NCBI RefSeq assembly: GCF_001482285.1
Contig: NZ_LOEP01000056.1
Span: 114,106-178,105 of the forward strand
Origin: Haloferax sp. Q22
GTDB taxonomy: Archaea > Halobacteriota > Halobacteria > Halobacteriales > Haloferacaceae
Length of the DNA stretch: 64,000 bases
Direction: 5' to 3'
Positions 1 through 7,324 of the stretch are shown piece by piece; the first letter of the stretch is position 1, and each line of letters opens with the position of its first letter. A program made the translations under genes and the position numbers. The notes beneath the pieces are model-generated. The model was not told the DNA's origin and searched no databases. It was given only the letters and a program-made list of their open reading frames with translations.

Positions 1-42
1 CGTACGGAGCGTTCCCAGCGGGTGAAAGGGTGCGTGATCGGC

Positions 43-1251
43 TCAGTCGGCCGCGCCCGGACTCGCATCGGCACCCGCGCCGCGCTCGTCGGGCGTCAGG
101 TAGCACTGCGGGTCGGGCCCGAACAGTTCGCCCGTCGCCGCGAGCGACCGAAGCCGCGAGGAGCCGCGGCACACGTCCTGATACTGGCAGGTCGCGCACT
201 TGCCGGTCAGGTGTTCTTTCCGCTCTCGAAGCCTGGCGAGAAGCGGGTTCGACTCGTCGTCCCAGATGTCGCCGAACGGCCGGTCCCGAACGTTGCCAAG
301 GCTGTAGTTCTGCCAGAACTGCGTGAGGTGGACGTCGCCGCGGTAGTCCACGTCGGCGACGCGCTCGCCGGTCGGGTCGCCGCCGTTGACGCGGAGATAC
401 CGGTGAATCCGCTCGGCGTGGTCGGCGTCGAGTTCCTCACGGGCGTACTCGACCACGTAGGCGGAGTCGGCGTAGTTGCCGACCAGAAGCGTCTCTATCT
501 CCTCGCCCTCGGCGTGGTACTCACGGGTCATGTCGAACAGCCGGCGGACGGCGCGACGCTGGGCCTCGTCGTCGAGGTCGGCGTCGGCGATGTCGCCGCC
601 GCGGCCGCCGTAGTCGAGGTGGTAGAAACAGAAGCGGTCGACGCCCACGTCGTACAGCAGGTCCACCACGTCCTCCATGTCGGCGGCGTTGTGCTCGGTG
701 ATGGTGTACCGGAGGCCGGTCTTGAGCCCCACAGAGAGGCAGTTTTCGATGCCGCGGACGGCGGCGTCGAACGCGCCGTCCTTCCCGCGGAAGCGGTCGT
801 TGCGCTCCTCTAACCCGTCGACTGAGACGCCGGCGTAGGAGAGTCCGGCGTCGCGGAGCGCTCGGGCCTTCTCCTCGGTGATGAGCGTCCCGTTGGTCGA
901 AAGCACGGCCCGGATGCCGGCGTCGGTGGCGTAATCGACGAGTTCGACGAGGTCCTCGCGGACGAGCGGCTCGCCGCCCGAAAACAGCAAGACAGGCACG
1001 TCGTAGGCCGCGAGGTCGTCGATGAGCCCCTTCGCCTCGGCGGTCGAGAGTTCGCCCTGCGCGGGGTCGAGGTCGGCCCCGGCGTAGCAGTGTTCGCAGT
1101 AGAGGTTACAGCGCCGCGTCGTGTTCCAAACCACGACCGGGCGTTTCTGTTTCTCCTCGCGTATCTGGTCGATGTCGGCGTCGGGGTCGTCGTAGCGGAG
1201 GCCGTCACCCTCGGCTCCCTGCCCGCACAGGAGCTTGCTGATGGAAATCAC
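43..1251 (-). CDS. Radical SAM/SPASM-type Fe-S enzyme, partner of the adjacent small protein
   Basis: This 402-aa protein is a radical SAM enzyme, which cleaves S-adenosylmethionine at a [4Fe-4S] cluster. The cluster motif CNLYCEHC (CX3CX2C) lies at residues 48-55 and is followed by the SAM-binding FSGGEPL segment. The C-terminal region around residues 345-385 has extra cysteines (GKCATCQYQDVC, then QCYL), as in SPASM domains that hold auxiliary clusters. The start is GTG, and it overlaps the stop of the upstream small gene as GTGA, so the two are probably translated together. The pair resembles the haloarchaeal radical SAM plus Htur_1727-family partner system. An alternative is a role in the alternative heme pathway (AhbC/AhbD-like enzymes share this architecture). 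The enzyme class is certain; the substrate is not. Confidence 0.85.
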   Translation of the reverse strand: MISISKLLCGQGAEGDGLRYDDPDADIDQIREEKQKRPVVVWNTTRRCNLYCEHCYAGADLDPAQGELSTAEAKGLIDDLAAYDVPVLLFSGGEPLVREDLVELVDYATDAGIRAVLSTNGTLITEEKARALRDAGLSYAGVSVDGLEERNDRFRGKDGAFDAAVRGIENCLSVGLKTGLRYTITEHNAADMEDVVDLLYDVGVDRFCFYHLDYGGRGGDIADADLDDEAQRRAVRRLFDMTREYHAEGEEIETLLVGNYADSAYVVEYAREELDADHAERIHRYLRVNGGDPTGERVADVDYRGDVHLTQFWQNYSLGNVRDRPFGDIWDDESNPLLARLRERKEHLTGKCATCQYQDVCRGSSRLRSLAATGELFGPDPQCYLTPDERGAGADASPGAAD

Positions 1252-1565
1252 TCGGCCGACACCCCGTTTTCGGCACCGCGGACGTCTCTCGCGGCGTCAC
1301 GGTTCTCTGTCTCGCCGTTCGACCCCTCACCCTTCGCCGCGAGGTCGTTCCCACCGAGACGGAGGAACTCGTCGGCCGGCGCGAGCCAGAGGTCCGCGTC
1401 GCCGTCGCCGAACAGCGTCCGCGCCTGCTCGGTCGCGAGGTTCTCGGCGGGCGCGCTCACGCTGCCGACGTGGCGCATCGGCTCGGCCGACGCGTCGCGG
1501 TAGAACACTTCCCACTGGCGGCTGCCGTCGATTCGCGGTCGTCGCCTCGGGTCGTCGTCGTCCAT
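1248..1565 (-). CDS. Htur_1727-family radical-SAM-partnered small protein
   Basis: This is a small acidic protein of about 105 aa. Its core runs WEVFYRD, then MRHVGSVSAP, then LFGDGDADLWLAPADEFLRL, the pattern I recall for the Htur_1727 family that always sits beside a haloarchaeal radical SAM enzyme. The family has been suggested to be a modified-peptide (RiPP) precursor, but the fold also recalls small PaaB-like subunits, so it could be an accessory subunit. The stop overlaps the GTG of the radical SAM gene. I chose the ATG at 1565; an in-frame GTG at 1592 would add nine residues. The low-complexity polar C-terminal tail (about 30 residues) has no recognisable motif. Confidence 0.7.
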   Translation of the reverse strand: MDDDDPRRRPRIDGSRQWEVFYRDASAEPMRHVGSVSAPAENLATEQARTLFGDGDADLWLAPADEFLRLGGNDLAAKGEGSNGETENRDAARDVRGAENGVSAE

Positions 1566-1665
1566 GTCATCGCCTTCGGGTGGAGTGGCCACGCTCGTTT
1601 CGCCCGTTTTCAGCGCGTGGGAATCGAAGCTTTAGACTTGTTCGGCCACTCACTACGGCCAGCTA

Positions 1666-2175
1666 ATGACGCAACGGTTCACCCGGCGGTCGGTTCTCCG
1701 CGCAACGGCGGCTTCGACAGGTATCGCGCTGCTGGCGGGCTGTTCGAGTTCGTCCGGCGGCGCGGACGACGAGGGCGGGGATGGCGACAGTTCCTCCGAT
1801 GGGGAAGGCACCTCCGAACACGAGATGCGGGACTTCGGCGGCTGGTTCGACCGGACGGCGAACTACGACGGCGTCCACGACCTGACGGGACAGGACACCG
1901 TCACGGTCGCGGTCGGCGCGGCCGGCAACGGCGGCGGCTACGCGTTCGCCCCCGCCGCGGTGCAGGTCTCGCCGGGGACGACGGTCGTCTGGGAGTGGAC
2001 CGGAAACGGCGGCACCCACAACGTCGTCAACCGCGAAGACGGGCTGTTCGAGTCGGAACTCACCGTCTCAGAGGGCCACACGTTCGAGTACACGTTCGAG
2101 GAGTCCGGCGAGTACAAGTACGTCTGCGTCCCGCACGAGACGCTCGGGATGGTCGGGGTCGTCGTCGTCGAGTAA
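1666..2175 (+). CDS. Halocyanin, Tat-exported blue copper lipoprotein
   Basis: A 169-aa membrane-anchored blue copper protein, expected to shuttle electrons at the outer face of the membrane. The N-terminus has a twin-arginine signal (TRRSVLR) followed by a lipobox (LLAGC), so the protein should be exported folded and lipid-anchored on the cysteine. An acidic Gly/Ser/Asp linker follows, then a plastocyanin-type domain at about residues 60-169. The copper ligands are visible: His in GGTHNVV, and Cys, His and Met in the CVPHETLGM segment. It is a single gene, divergent from the radical SAM pair; nothing next to it shows its redox partner. Confidence 0.9.
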   Translation: MTQRFTRRSVLRATAASTGIALLAGCSSSSGGADDEGGDGDSSSDGEGTSEHEMRDFGGWFDRTANYDGVHDLTGQDTVTVAVGAAGNGGGYAFAPAAVQVSPGTTVVWEWTGNGGTHNVVNREDGLFESELTVSEGHTFEYTFEESGEYKYVCVPHETLGMVGVVVVE

Positions 2176-2257
2176 GCGTCCGTCGTCGCGCTCGCGTCGT
2201 CGCGGGCGAGTGAACTCCTCGACCCTCAGTCCGCGGGCAGGCCGGCCGGCGTCGGCA

Positions 2258-2392
2258 TCACGCGGACCGCAGGGTGTCGTTCAGCGGCGCGGTACAGAGG
2301 ACACAGCCGGTCTCCCGGAGCGTCCGCATCATCGGCTCGTTGACCCGATAGCGCTCGCCGCACTCGGGACAGGTCACGTCGAACTCGCGCAT
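2258..2392 (-). CDS. 44-aa CPxCG-type zinc-ribbon micro-protein
   Basis: A 44-codon reading frame starting MREFDVTCPECGERYRVNEP, with a second pair of cysteines in CVLC about 20 residues later. Two CxxC knuckles at this spacing are the signature of the small CPxCG zinc-finger proteins common in haloarchaea. The frame is intact from ATG to TGA and lies immediately downstream of, and on the same strand as, the HTH regulator that follows. Proteins of this kind are thought to bind zinc and act as small regulators or adaptors, but nothing here indicates a specific role. Very short, so usually missed by gene finders. Confidence 0.75.
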   Translation of the reverse strand: MREFDVTCPECGERYRVNEPMMRTLRETGCVLCTAPLNDTLRSA

Positions 2393-2486
2393 CGTTGCTC
2401 ACCGACTAGTGGTACGCCGTGGAGACTCGAGGGGGTGCACCCTGCATTCGCGGGGGGCTGATACCCCGTCGGCGCGTCTCATCTCG

Positions 2487-3128
2487 TCACCCCTGGAGGA
2501 TAGCACCCATGAGCTTCTTTTGCGCCATGGCGAGGTGCTCGGAGAACGTCGAGGTCGTGATGCCGAGTTCGGTGGCGACCTCGCCCTTGTTGGCGCGCCG
2601 CGGGTGGTCGAAGTAGCCCATCTCGTGGGCCGTCTCCAGCACCTCGCGCTGACGGTCGGTGAGTTGGCCGCGTTCGACCAACACGAGGTCCCGCGACTCG
2701 TCGGACGACGACTGGAGCAGTCGGCGCACGTCCACCGATCCCGACGACTCCCGGAGGGAAGCGACCACGTCGCGGAGCGTCTCCACGTCGGGCGCGTGGA
2801 ACGTCAGAAACAGCGCGCCGTCGCGCGTCTGCACGTCCACGACCGGGCAGTCGAACGCCTCGACGCGCTCGCAGGGACAGCCGATGCCGCCCTCGCGGTC
2901 GAACCGGTAGACGCTGCCGTCGCCGTACTCGAACAATTCCTCCATCTCCTCGGGGACGTCGGTGTCGTCGTCAAAGACGAACTCCTCTATGACCGACCCG
3001 CGCTCGTTGGGAGCCATGCTCCGCGAGAGCGCGTAGCCCGAGGTGTCGCCCTCGGAGACGGTTGCGACCGGACAGCCATCCGGCCCCGTCACCTTCAACT
3101 CCGCTCTGATGCCCGCTGCGCTCGTCAT
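2487..3128 (-). CDS. Bacterio-opsin activator-like HTH-10 transcriptional regulator
   Basis: A 213-aa protein ending in an HTH-10 (bacterio-opsin activator type) DNA-binding domain: LTDRQREVLETAHEMGYFDHPRRANKGEVATELGITTSTFSEHLAMAQKKL spans about residues 160-210. The N-terminal 150 residues form the usual sensor-like module of haloarchaeal HTH-10 proteins and carry CPCERVEAFDCP, a small cysteine cluster that might bind metal or sense redox. The start ATG at 3128 lies 26 nt after a TATA box (GATATAAA on the plus strand), as expected for a leaderless transcript. A longer frame upstream would run through that promoter and is rejected. Target genes cannot be told from sequence. Confidence 0.85.
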   Translation of the reverse strand: MTSAAGIRAELKVTGPDGCPVATVSEGDTSGYALSRSMAPNERGSVIEEFVFDDDTDVPEEMEELFEYGDGSVYRFDREGGIGCPCERVEAFDCPVVDVQTRDGALFLTFHAPDVETLRDVVASLRESSGSVDVRRLLQSSSDESRDLVLVERGQLTDRQREVLETAHEMGYFDHPRRANKGEVATELGITTSTFSEHLAMAQKKLMGAILQG

Positions 3129-3154
3129 AAGAGTATGCAGTCGCTCCAACCTCT

Positions 3155-3190
3155 GATATAAACACCCCCGATACACCGGGCCTTTATATC
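3155..3190. promoter_or_regulatory. Pair of TATA boxes in inverted orientation between two regulators
   Basis: GATATAAA (3155-3162) and TTTATATC (3183-3190) are perfect inverted copies separated by 20 bp. The first, read on the minus strand, is 26 nt from the ATG of the HTH-10 gene. The second is oriented to the right. A further TATA-like stretch (TATAAA, 3247-3252, and GTATATT, 3260-3266) is better placed for the rightward gene starting at 3312. Confidence 0.55.
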
Positions 3191-3311
3191 GTGGTCCGTT
3201 TCCTCCGCCCGTCGTCGCCACGCGGCCCGCGGCCGGTCGCCGAGGGTATAAAGCGCCCTGTATATTCCGGGTGCCCTTCGACGGGCGACGCGGGCGAATC
3301 TACGGGTGAGC

Positions 3312-3659
3312 ATGCAGACCGGCCTCAGACGCACGCCGACCGGACCGAAGCCCGCCGAACTGGAGGCGGAACAGGTGCTGGAAGCGCTCTCGGACCGCGC
3401 GTGCCGGCGAATCCTCACGACGCTACAGAGCGCGACCGAGCCGATGACCGCACAGGACCTCTCCGAGGCGTGCGACGTGCCGCTGTCGACGACCTACCGG
3501 AAAGTCGAACAGCTCTCGGAGGCGGCGCTGCTCGACGAGACGCTCCAACTGCGGGCGAACGGGACGCACACCAACCAGTACCGGTCGAACGTCGAGTCGG
3601 TCACGGTCTCGCTGAGCGACGACCGGGGGCTGGAAGTCGCCCTCGGAGGGGACCGCTGA
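3312..3659 (+). CDS. Winged-helix (ArsR-like) transcriptional regulator
   Basis: About 115 aa with an ArsR-like winged helix: EQVLEALSDRACRRILTTLQ begins the domain, and LSEACDVPLSTTYRKVEQL is the recognition helix region. This is the common haloarchaeal one-domain HTH pattern; there is no ligand-binding domain. GTG at 3306 would add two residues, but ATG at 3312 is preferred. Its TGA overlaps the ATG of the next gene (ATGA), so the two form an operon. Regulated genes unknown. Confidence 0.8.
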   Translation: MQTGLRRTPTGPKPAELEAEQVLEALSDRACRRILTTLQSATEPMTAQDLSEACDVPLSTTYRKVEQLSEAALLDETLQLRANGTHTNQYRSNVESVTVSLSDDRGLEVALGGDR

Positions 3660-3859
3660 TGGGGTCGGAGCCGGCGCATCCGCCGGACTCGGGGAGCGAA
3701 CATCCCGTGCGCCCGCGGCTCGCGTCTCGGCTGACCACGCATCCCGACGGGCGCGAGGAGTGCACGATTTACCCGGCCGACGCGACGCCCGAAGAACAGC
3801 TGACCCGGTGGCTATCGGCGTTCGAAGGGAGCTTCGTCGACCTCGAATCGATGGAGTAA
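3659..3859 (+). CDS. Small haloarchaeal protein (DUF7511-like)
   Basis: A 66-aa protein translationally coupled (ATGA overlap) to the winged-helix regulator. The C-terminal half reads CTIYPADATPEEQL then TRWLSAFEGSFVDLESM, which matches what I recall of a haloarchaea-only family (DUF7511) found beside small HTH regulators. The N-terminal 25 residues are proline-rich and likely disordered. There are no membrane segments or metal-binding cysteines. The coupling suggests it modulates the upstream regulator, but that is inference. Confidence 0.65.
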   Translation: MGSEPAHPPDSGSEHPVRPRLASRLTTHPDGREECTIYPADATPEEQLTRWLSAFEGSFVDLESME

Positions 3860-3879
3860 GCGTCGGCGTGACCGGAAGG

Positions 3880-4578
3880 TTACAGTCGGTCGGGGTCGAC
3901 GCCGTCGTCGCTCTTGCTCCACGGGCGCGGGCTGTCGAGCGCCATGAGGTACTCTTCTAAGAGGGTCGGAAACGCTCGCCCGCGGAGGTTTCGAAGGCCG
4001 AAGTCGGCGGCCCAACTGATGATGCCGGTGTCTTCCGTGACGACGCCGGCGTTGAGTTCGCGGGCGAGGATGAGGAGGTCGAAGTCCTCCCGGGAGTCGA
4101 GGACGCCCTGTCTGAGCGCGCCGCGGTAGTCCTCGCGGAGGTCGGAGATGACCTTGTCCACGTCGGAGAGCTTCGACCCGCCGTTGGACCGCTGTTTCGA
4201 CTCTTCGGCCTTTCGGACGGCCTTCTCGGAGACGCGGAGGCCGCGATTGACCCGGTCTGACATCTCGTCGATGAAGCGGTAGACGACCTCCGCGGGGATG
4301 TACACCTCGTAGCGGTCGGGGTGTTTCTTGATGACCCACGTGTCGAGCTTGCCGAGTACGTCCTCCGAGACGCCGCGCTCGCGCAGGATGTGTTCCAGCT
4401 CCGCGGCGATAGAGGGCGGCATGTAACACGAGATGTTCAGGTCCAGCCGCGCGGCGGCGATGGTGTCGAGGAGCCGTTCGATTCTCTCCTCGAACGTCTC
4501 GTCGTCGTCTCGAATCTCCTCGGAGAGAAACAGCGAGGTGTCGAGCACGAACCGTTGTTTCAGCGGGTACTCGGCCAT
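3880..4578 (-). CDS. PIN-domain HARP / RNA ligase partner family protein
   Basis: A 232-aa PIN-fold nuclease-like protein. The N-terminal [11 protein letters not shown] has the first PIN aspartate. Further conserved acidic residues appear in [26 protein letters not shown] near the C-terminus. Length and sequence match the archaeal family called RNA ligase partner (UPF0278). The same family is known as HARP, the minimal protein-only RNase P first found in Aquifex. In Haloferax, experiments (recalled) indicated that the HARP protein is not the main RNase P, so a tRNA or RNA repair/processing role is open. RNP-type RNase P genes also lie in this window (20.9-22.7 kb). No RNA ligase gene is adjacent. 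Confidence 0.85.
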   Translation of the reverse strand: MAEYPLKQRFVLDTSLFLSEEIRDDDETFEERIERLLDTIAAARLDLNISCYMPPSIAAELEHILRERGVSEDVLGKLDTWVIKKHPDRYEVYIPAEVVYRFIDEMSDRVNRGLRVSEKAVRKAEESKQRSNGGSKLSDVDKVISDLREDYRGALRQGVLDSREDFDLLILARELNAGVVTEDTGIISWAADFGLRNLRGRAFPTLLEEYLMALDSPRPWSKSDDGVDPDRL

Positions 4579-4652
4579 CGTTCGTCAGTTGGTACCGCGG
4601 CACTATGACCCTTCCCCGTGGATAAAACTGAGAGAAACCGAGAGCGGGAGGC

Positions 4653-5822
4653 TCAGAACAGCGGTTCGATGCGGTCGTCGCCGGTCGAGACGAGGTCGTC
4701 GAGCGACGCCGCGCTGGACTCGCGCTTGGCGAGCATGTCGCGTTGGGTCTCGATGGCGACCGCCTGCAACTCCTTCACCCGCGGCACGTCGTAGACGCCG
4801 GACAGGAGCACGACCGCCGCGACGAAGTTCGAGTCGACGGGGTAGTCGCCGCCGCGAATCTCCATCGTTCCGGTCTCGTCTTCGAGCCACGTCCGCGCGC
4901 GCTCGATGCCGCGGCGGGAGAGCACGTCCGACGGGCCGGCGACGACGACGAGGCCGCGCTCCGCGCCGGCAATCTCACAGGGCATCGTGAGCCGGCCGAG
5001 GGCGGCGCGGCGCACGAGGCTGGTGATTCGGTTCGTCGAGTCGCCGCCGTCCTCGGCGTCGGCCTTCCCGCCGGAGAGCCGGGAGAGCAGGCCGCGCTTG
5101 GGGCGGTCGAGTTCGACGGCGGCGTAGCCGATAGTCGAGACGCCGCCGCTGCCGAGCGTGTTGATTATCTCGGAGGCGTCCACAACGGACTCCGCCACCG
5201 CGCCGGAGCCGTCGCCCTCGCCGGCGCTGAACAGCACGCCGAGGCGGCGGGCGAGTTCGGCGTTGAGGCTGCCGTAACCGGCTTCGAGCGACTCGCCGGT
5301 CTTCCGCCAGGCGTCGTTGTCGAACACGATGAGGTTGTCCACCTCGCGGACGAACGTCTGGAGCGACCGCGCGGCGTTGAGCGTGTAGATGCCGCCTTCG
5401 TCCCGCGCGGGGAGGATGCCGAGGCCGTAGACGGGCTCGGTGTAGATGTGCTTCAGTTCGCGCGCGATGACGGGAGCGCCGCCCGAGCCGGTACCGCCGC
5501 CGAGCCCGGCGATGACGAGAAACGCGTCTATCTCGTGGACCGGGAGGTCGTCGACCATCGAGAGCACCTCGCCTACGTCCTCCGCGGTCACCTCCGCGCC
5601 GAGTTCGTTGTCCGCGCCGACGCCGTGGCCCTTGACGCGCGTCAGCCCGACGAGCACCTGCCGTGATTCGGGGACGTTTCGGAGCCCCCGGAGGTCCGCG
5701 CGCGCCGAGTTGACTGCGATGGCGTCGACGACGAACCCCGTCTTCGTCCGCCGCTCGTAGTCGACGAGGGCGTCGACGACCTTGCCGCCTGCCTGTCCGA
5801 TACCGATGAGTGCGAGTTTCAT
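4653..5822 (-). CDS. cetZ: CetZ-family tubulin/FtsZ-like GTPase
   Basis: A 389-aa tubulin-superfamily GTPase. The N-terminus (MKLALIGIGQAGGKVVDAL) is the nucleotide-binding loop of the archaeal CetZ group. The tubulin signature GGGTGSG lies at residues 108-114, and the T7-region and C-terminal domain follow. CetZ proteins control cell shape and motility in haloarchaea rather than division, and a Haloferax genome carries several. The paralogue cannot be fixed with certainty; by neighbourhood it recalls CetZ4. The region around residues 195-270 (GEGDGSGAV, then KADAEDGGDS) contains acidic insertions likely to be surface loops. Single gene with its own upstream gap. Confidence 0.9.
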   Translation of the reverse strand: MKLALIGIGQAGGKVVDALVDYERRTKTGFVVDAIAVNSARADLRGLRNVPESRQVLVGLTRVKGHGVGADNELGAEVTAEDVGEVLSMVDDLPVHEIDAFLVIAGLGGGTGSGGAPVIARELKHIYTEPVYGLGILPARDEGGIYTLNAARSLQTFVREVDNLIVFDNDAWRKTGESLEAGYGSLNAELARRLGVLFSAGEGDGSGAVAESVVDASEIINTLGSGGVSTIGYAAVELDRPKRGLLSRLSGGKADAEDGGDSTNRITSLVRRAALGRLTMPCEIAGAERGLVVVAGPSDVLSRRGIERARTWLEDETGTMEIRGGDYPVDSNFVAAVVLLSGVYDVPRVKELQAVAIETQRDMLAKRESSAASLDDLVSTGDDRIEPLF

Positions 5823-5905
5823 GTCCGTGTTCCTCTCAGAAAACGAACTACTAGACGCGCGCTCAGGCCTTGAATATGCTGTGCGTAGCGCTGTGCAACG
5901 ACAGC

Positions 5906-7324
5906 TTAATCGGAGAACAGGTCGGCAGCCGTGTCGTCGCCACCGGCGTCGTCGTGGGTCGATTCGGCGTCGTTCGCGCCGGTGTCGGCGTCGCCCGAAC
6001 CGGCCCCGCCGTCGACGGTGCCGTCTGCGCCGTCGTCGCGCTCGCGGAACGAGTCGCAGGCGAGTTCGCCGACGACCGAGAGCAGGTCGCTCGGTTCGAC
6101 GATGGTGCCGCGCTCCCGGAGGCGCTCGTAGACCGCGAAACCGTCGTCTCCTGCGTAGTTTCGCTCCGAGAAGGGGCGTTCCTCGACGAGGACGAGACGG
6201 TCGGCCTCGGCGGCCGCTTCGAGGTTGGCGAGGTTGCCGTCTCCGACCTCCACGTCGGCGACGACGGTCACGTCGGCGGCTTCGACCCGCGACTCGACCG
6301 CAGCCCGTGCGGCGTCGTCAACCGGCGAGTACGGTGGCACGGTCACGAGGTCCGCGCCGACCCGGCGGGCCGCCTCGGCGTCGGTGTCGCCCTCGTTGAG
6401 CGCGCCGGCGGAGAGGGCGTAACCCGCCGCCGACAGAAGGTGGAGCGCCCGCGCGCCGGTGCCGCCCCCGCCGACGACGTGGACCCGGCCGTTGGCGTCG
6501 TCGGACGACGGCGGGAGGGCGGTCACGTACACCGAACCGGTGACTGGGTGCCGCGAGACGACCGCCTCGGCGTCGAACGCCTCGCGTAAGTGCTCCTCGG
6601 AGAGCACCGCCGCGGGGTCGCCCGCCGAGAGGATGCGCCCGCCCGACAGGAGGACGAGCGCGTCGCAGTAGTGGGCCGCGAGGTTGAGGTCGTGGATGGC
6701 CGCGACCGCGGTCGTCCCGTCCGCGACGAGGTCGGAGACGAGTTCGAGCGTTCGGACCTGGTGGTTGATGTCGAGGCTGGCGGTCGGTTCGTCGAGGAGC
6801 AAGACGGGTGTCTCCTGTGCCAGCGCGCGGGCGATGAGGACGCGCTGGCGCTCGCCGCCGCTGACCTCCGTCACCGGGCGGTCGGAAAGCGACTCGACCG
6901 AGGTGCGTCGCATGGCGGACTCGACGGCCGCGTCGTCGCGCTCGCGCCAGCCCTCGAACCGCCCGCGGTGCGGGGTCCGCCCCATCTCGACGACGTCGCG
7001 GACTGGGAAGTCGAAAGTGACGCTCGTCGTCTGGGGAACCGTCGCCACGAGCCTGCTCGCTGCCTTCGACGACAGGGCATGCACGTCTTCGCCGACGACT
7101 CGGACCGACCCCTCGTCGGGCGCGAGCGCGCCGTTGAGGGTCCGGAGCAGGGTCGTCTTCCCCGCGCCGTTGGGGCCGATGAGACCCACGAAGGTGCCCT
7201 CGCCCACGTCGACGGAGACGGAGTCGAGAATCGAGTGTCCGCCGAGCGAAAGCGACACGTCGTCGAGCCGAATCGCCGGATCGGCGTCGCTGAAGGGGCC
7301 GGGACCGGAGTCGGAATCGCTCAC
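5906..7324 (-). CDS. btuD: Cobalamin ABC transporter ATP-binding protein with C-terminal Rossmann-like extension
   Basis: 472 aa. Residues 15-265 are a standard ABC ATPase: Walker A GPNGAGKTT (50-58), signature SGGERQR, Walker B VLLLDEP and the H-loop AAIHDLN. It energises import of cobalamin or cobamides with the adjacent permease. The start GTG overlaps the permease stop (GTGA). The remaining 200 residues are an extra domain: VHVVGGGGTGARALHLL begins a Gly-rich nucleotide-binding-like loop, followed by alternating strands and helices, then an acidic disordered tail. This extension recurs in haloarchaeal BtuD proteins as I recall, but its role is unknown. Substrate is inferred from family and neighbours. 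Confidence 0.88.
   Translation of the reverse strand: MSDSDSGPGPFSDADPAIRLDDVSLSLGGHSILDSVSVDVGEGTFVGLIGPNGAGKTTLLRTLNGALAPDEGSVRVVGEDVHALSSKAASRLVATVPQTTSVTFDFPVRDVVEMGRTPHRGRFEGWRERDDAAVESAMRRTSVESLSDRPVTEVSGGERQRVLIARALAQETPVLLLDEPTASLDINHQVRTLELVSDLVADGTTAVAAIHDLNLAAHYCDALVLLSGGRILSAGDPAAVLSEEHLREAFDAEAVVSRHPVTGSVYVTALPPSSDDANGRVHVVGGGGTGARALHLLSAAGYALSAGALNEGDTDAEAARRVGADLVTVPPYSPVDDAARAAVESRVEAADVTVVADVEVGDGNLANLEAAAEADRLVLVEERPFSERNYAGDDGFAVYERLRERGTIVEPSDLLSVVGELACDSFRERDDGADGTVDGGAGSGDADTGANDAESTHDDAGGDDTAADLFSD

Noticed and set aside
1..42. Another gene at the left edge
   Set aside because: Only 42 bases precede the end of the radical SAM gene, and no coding pattern can be supported in them.
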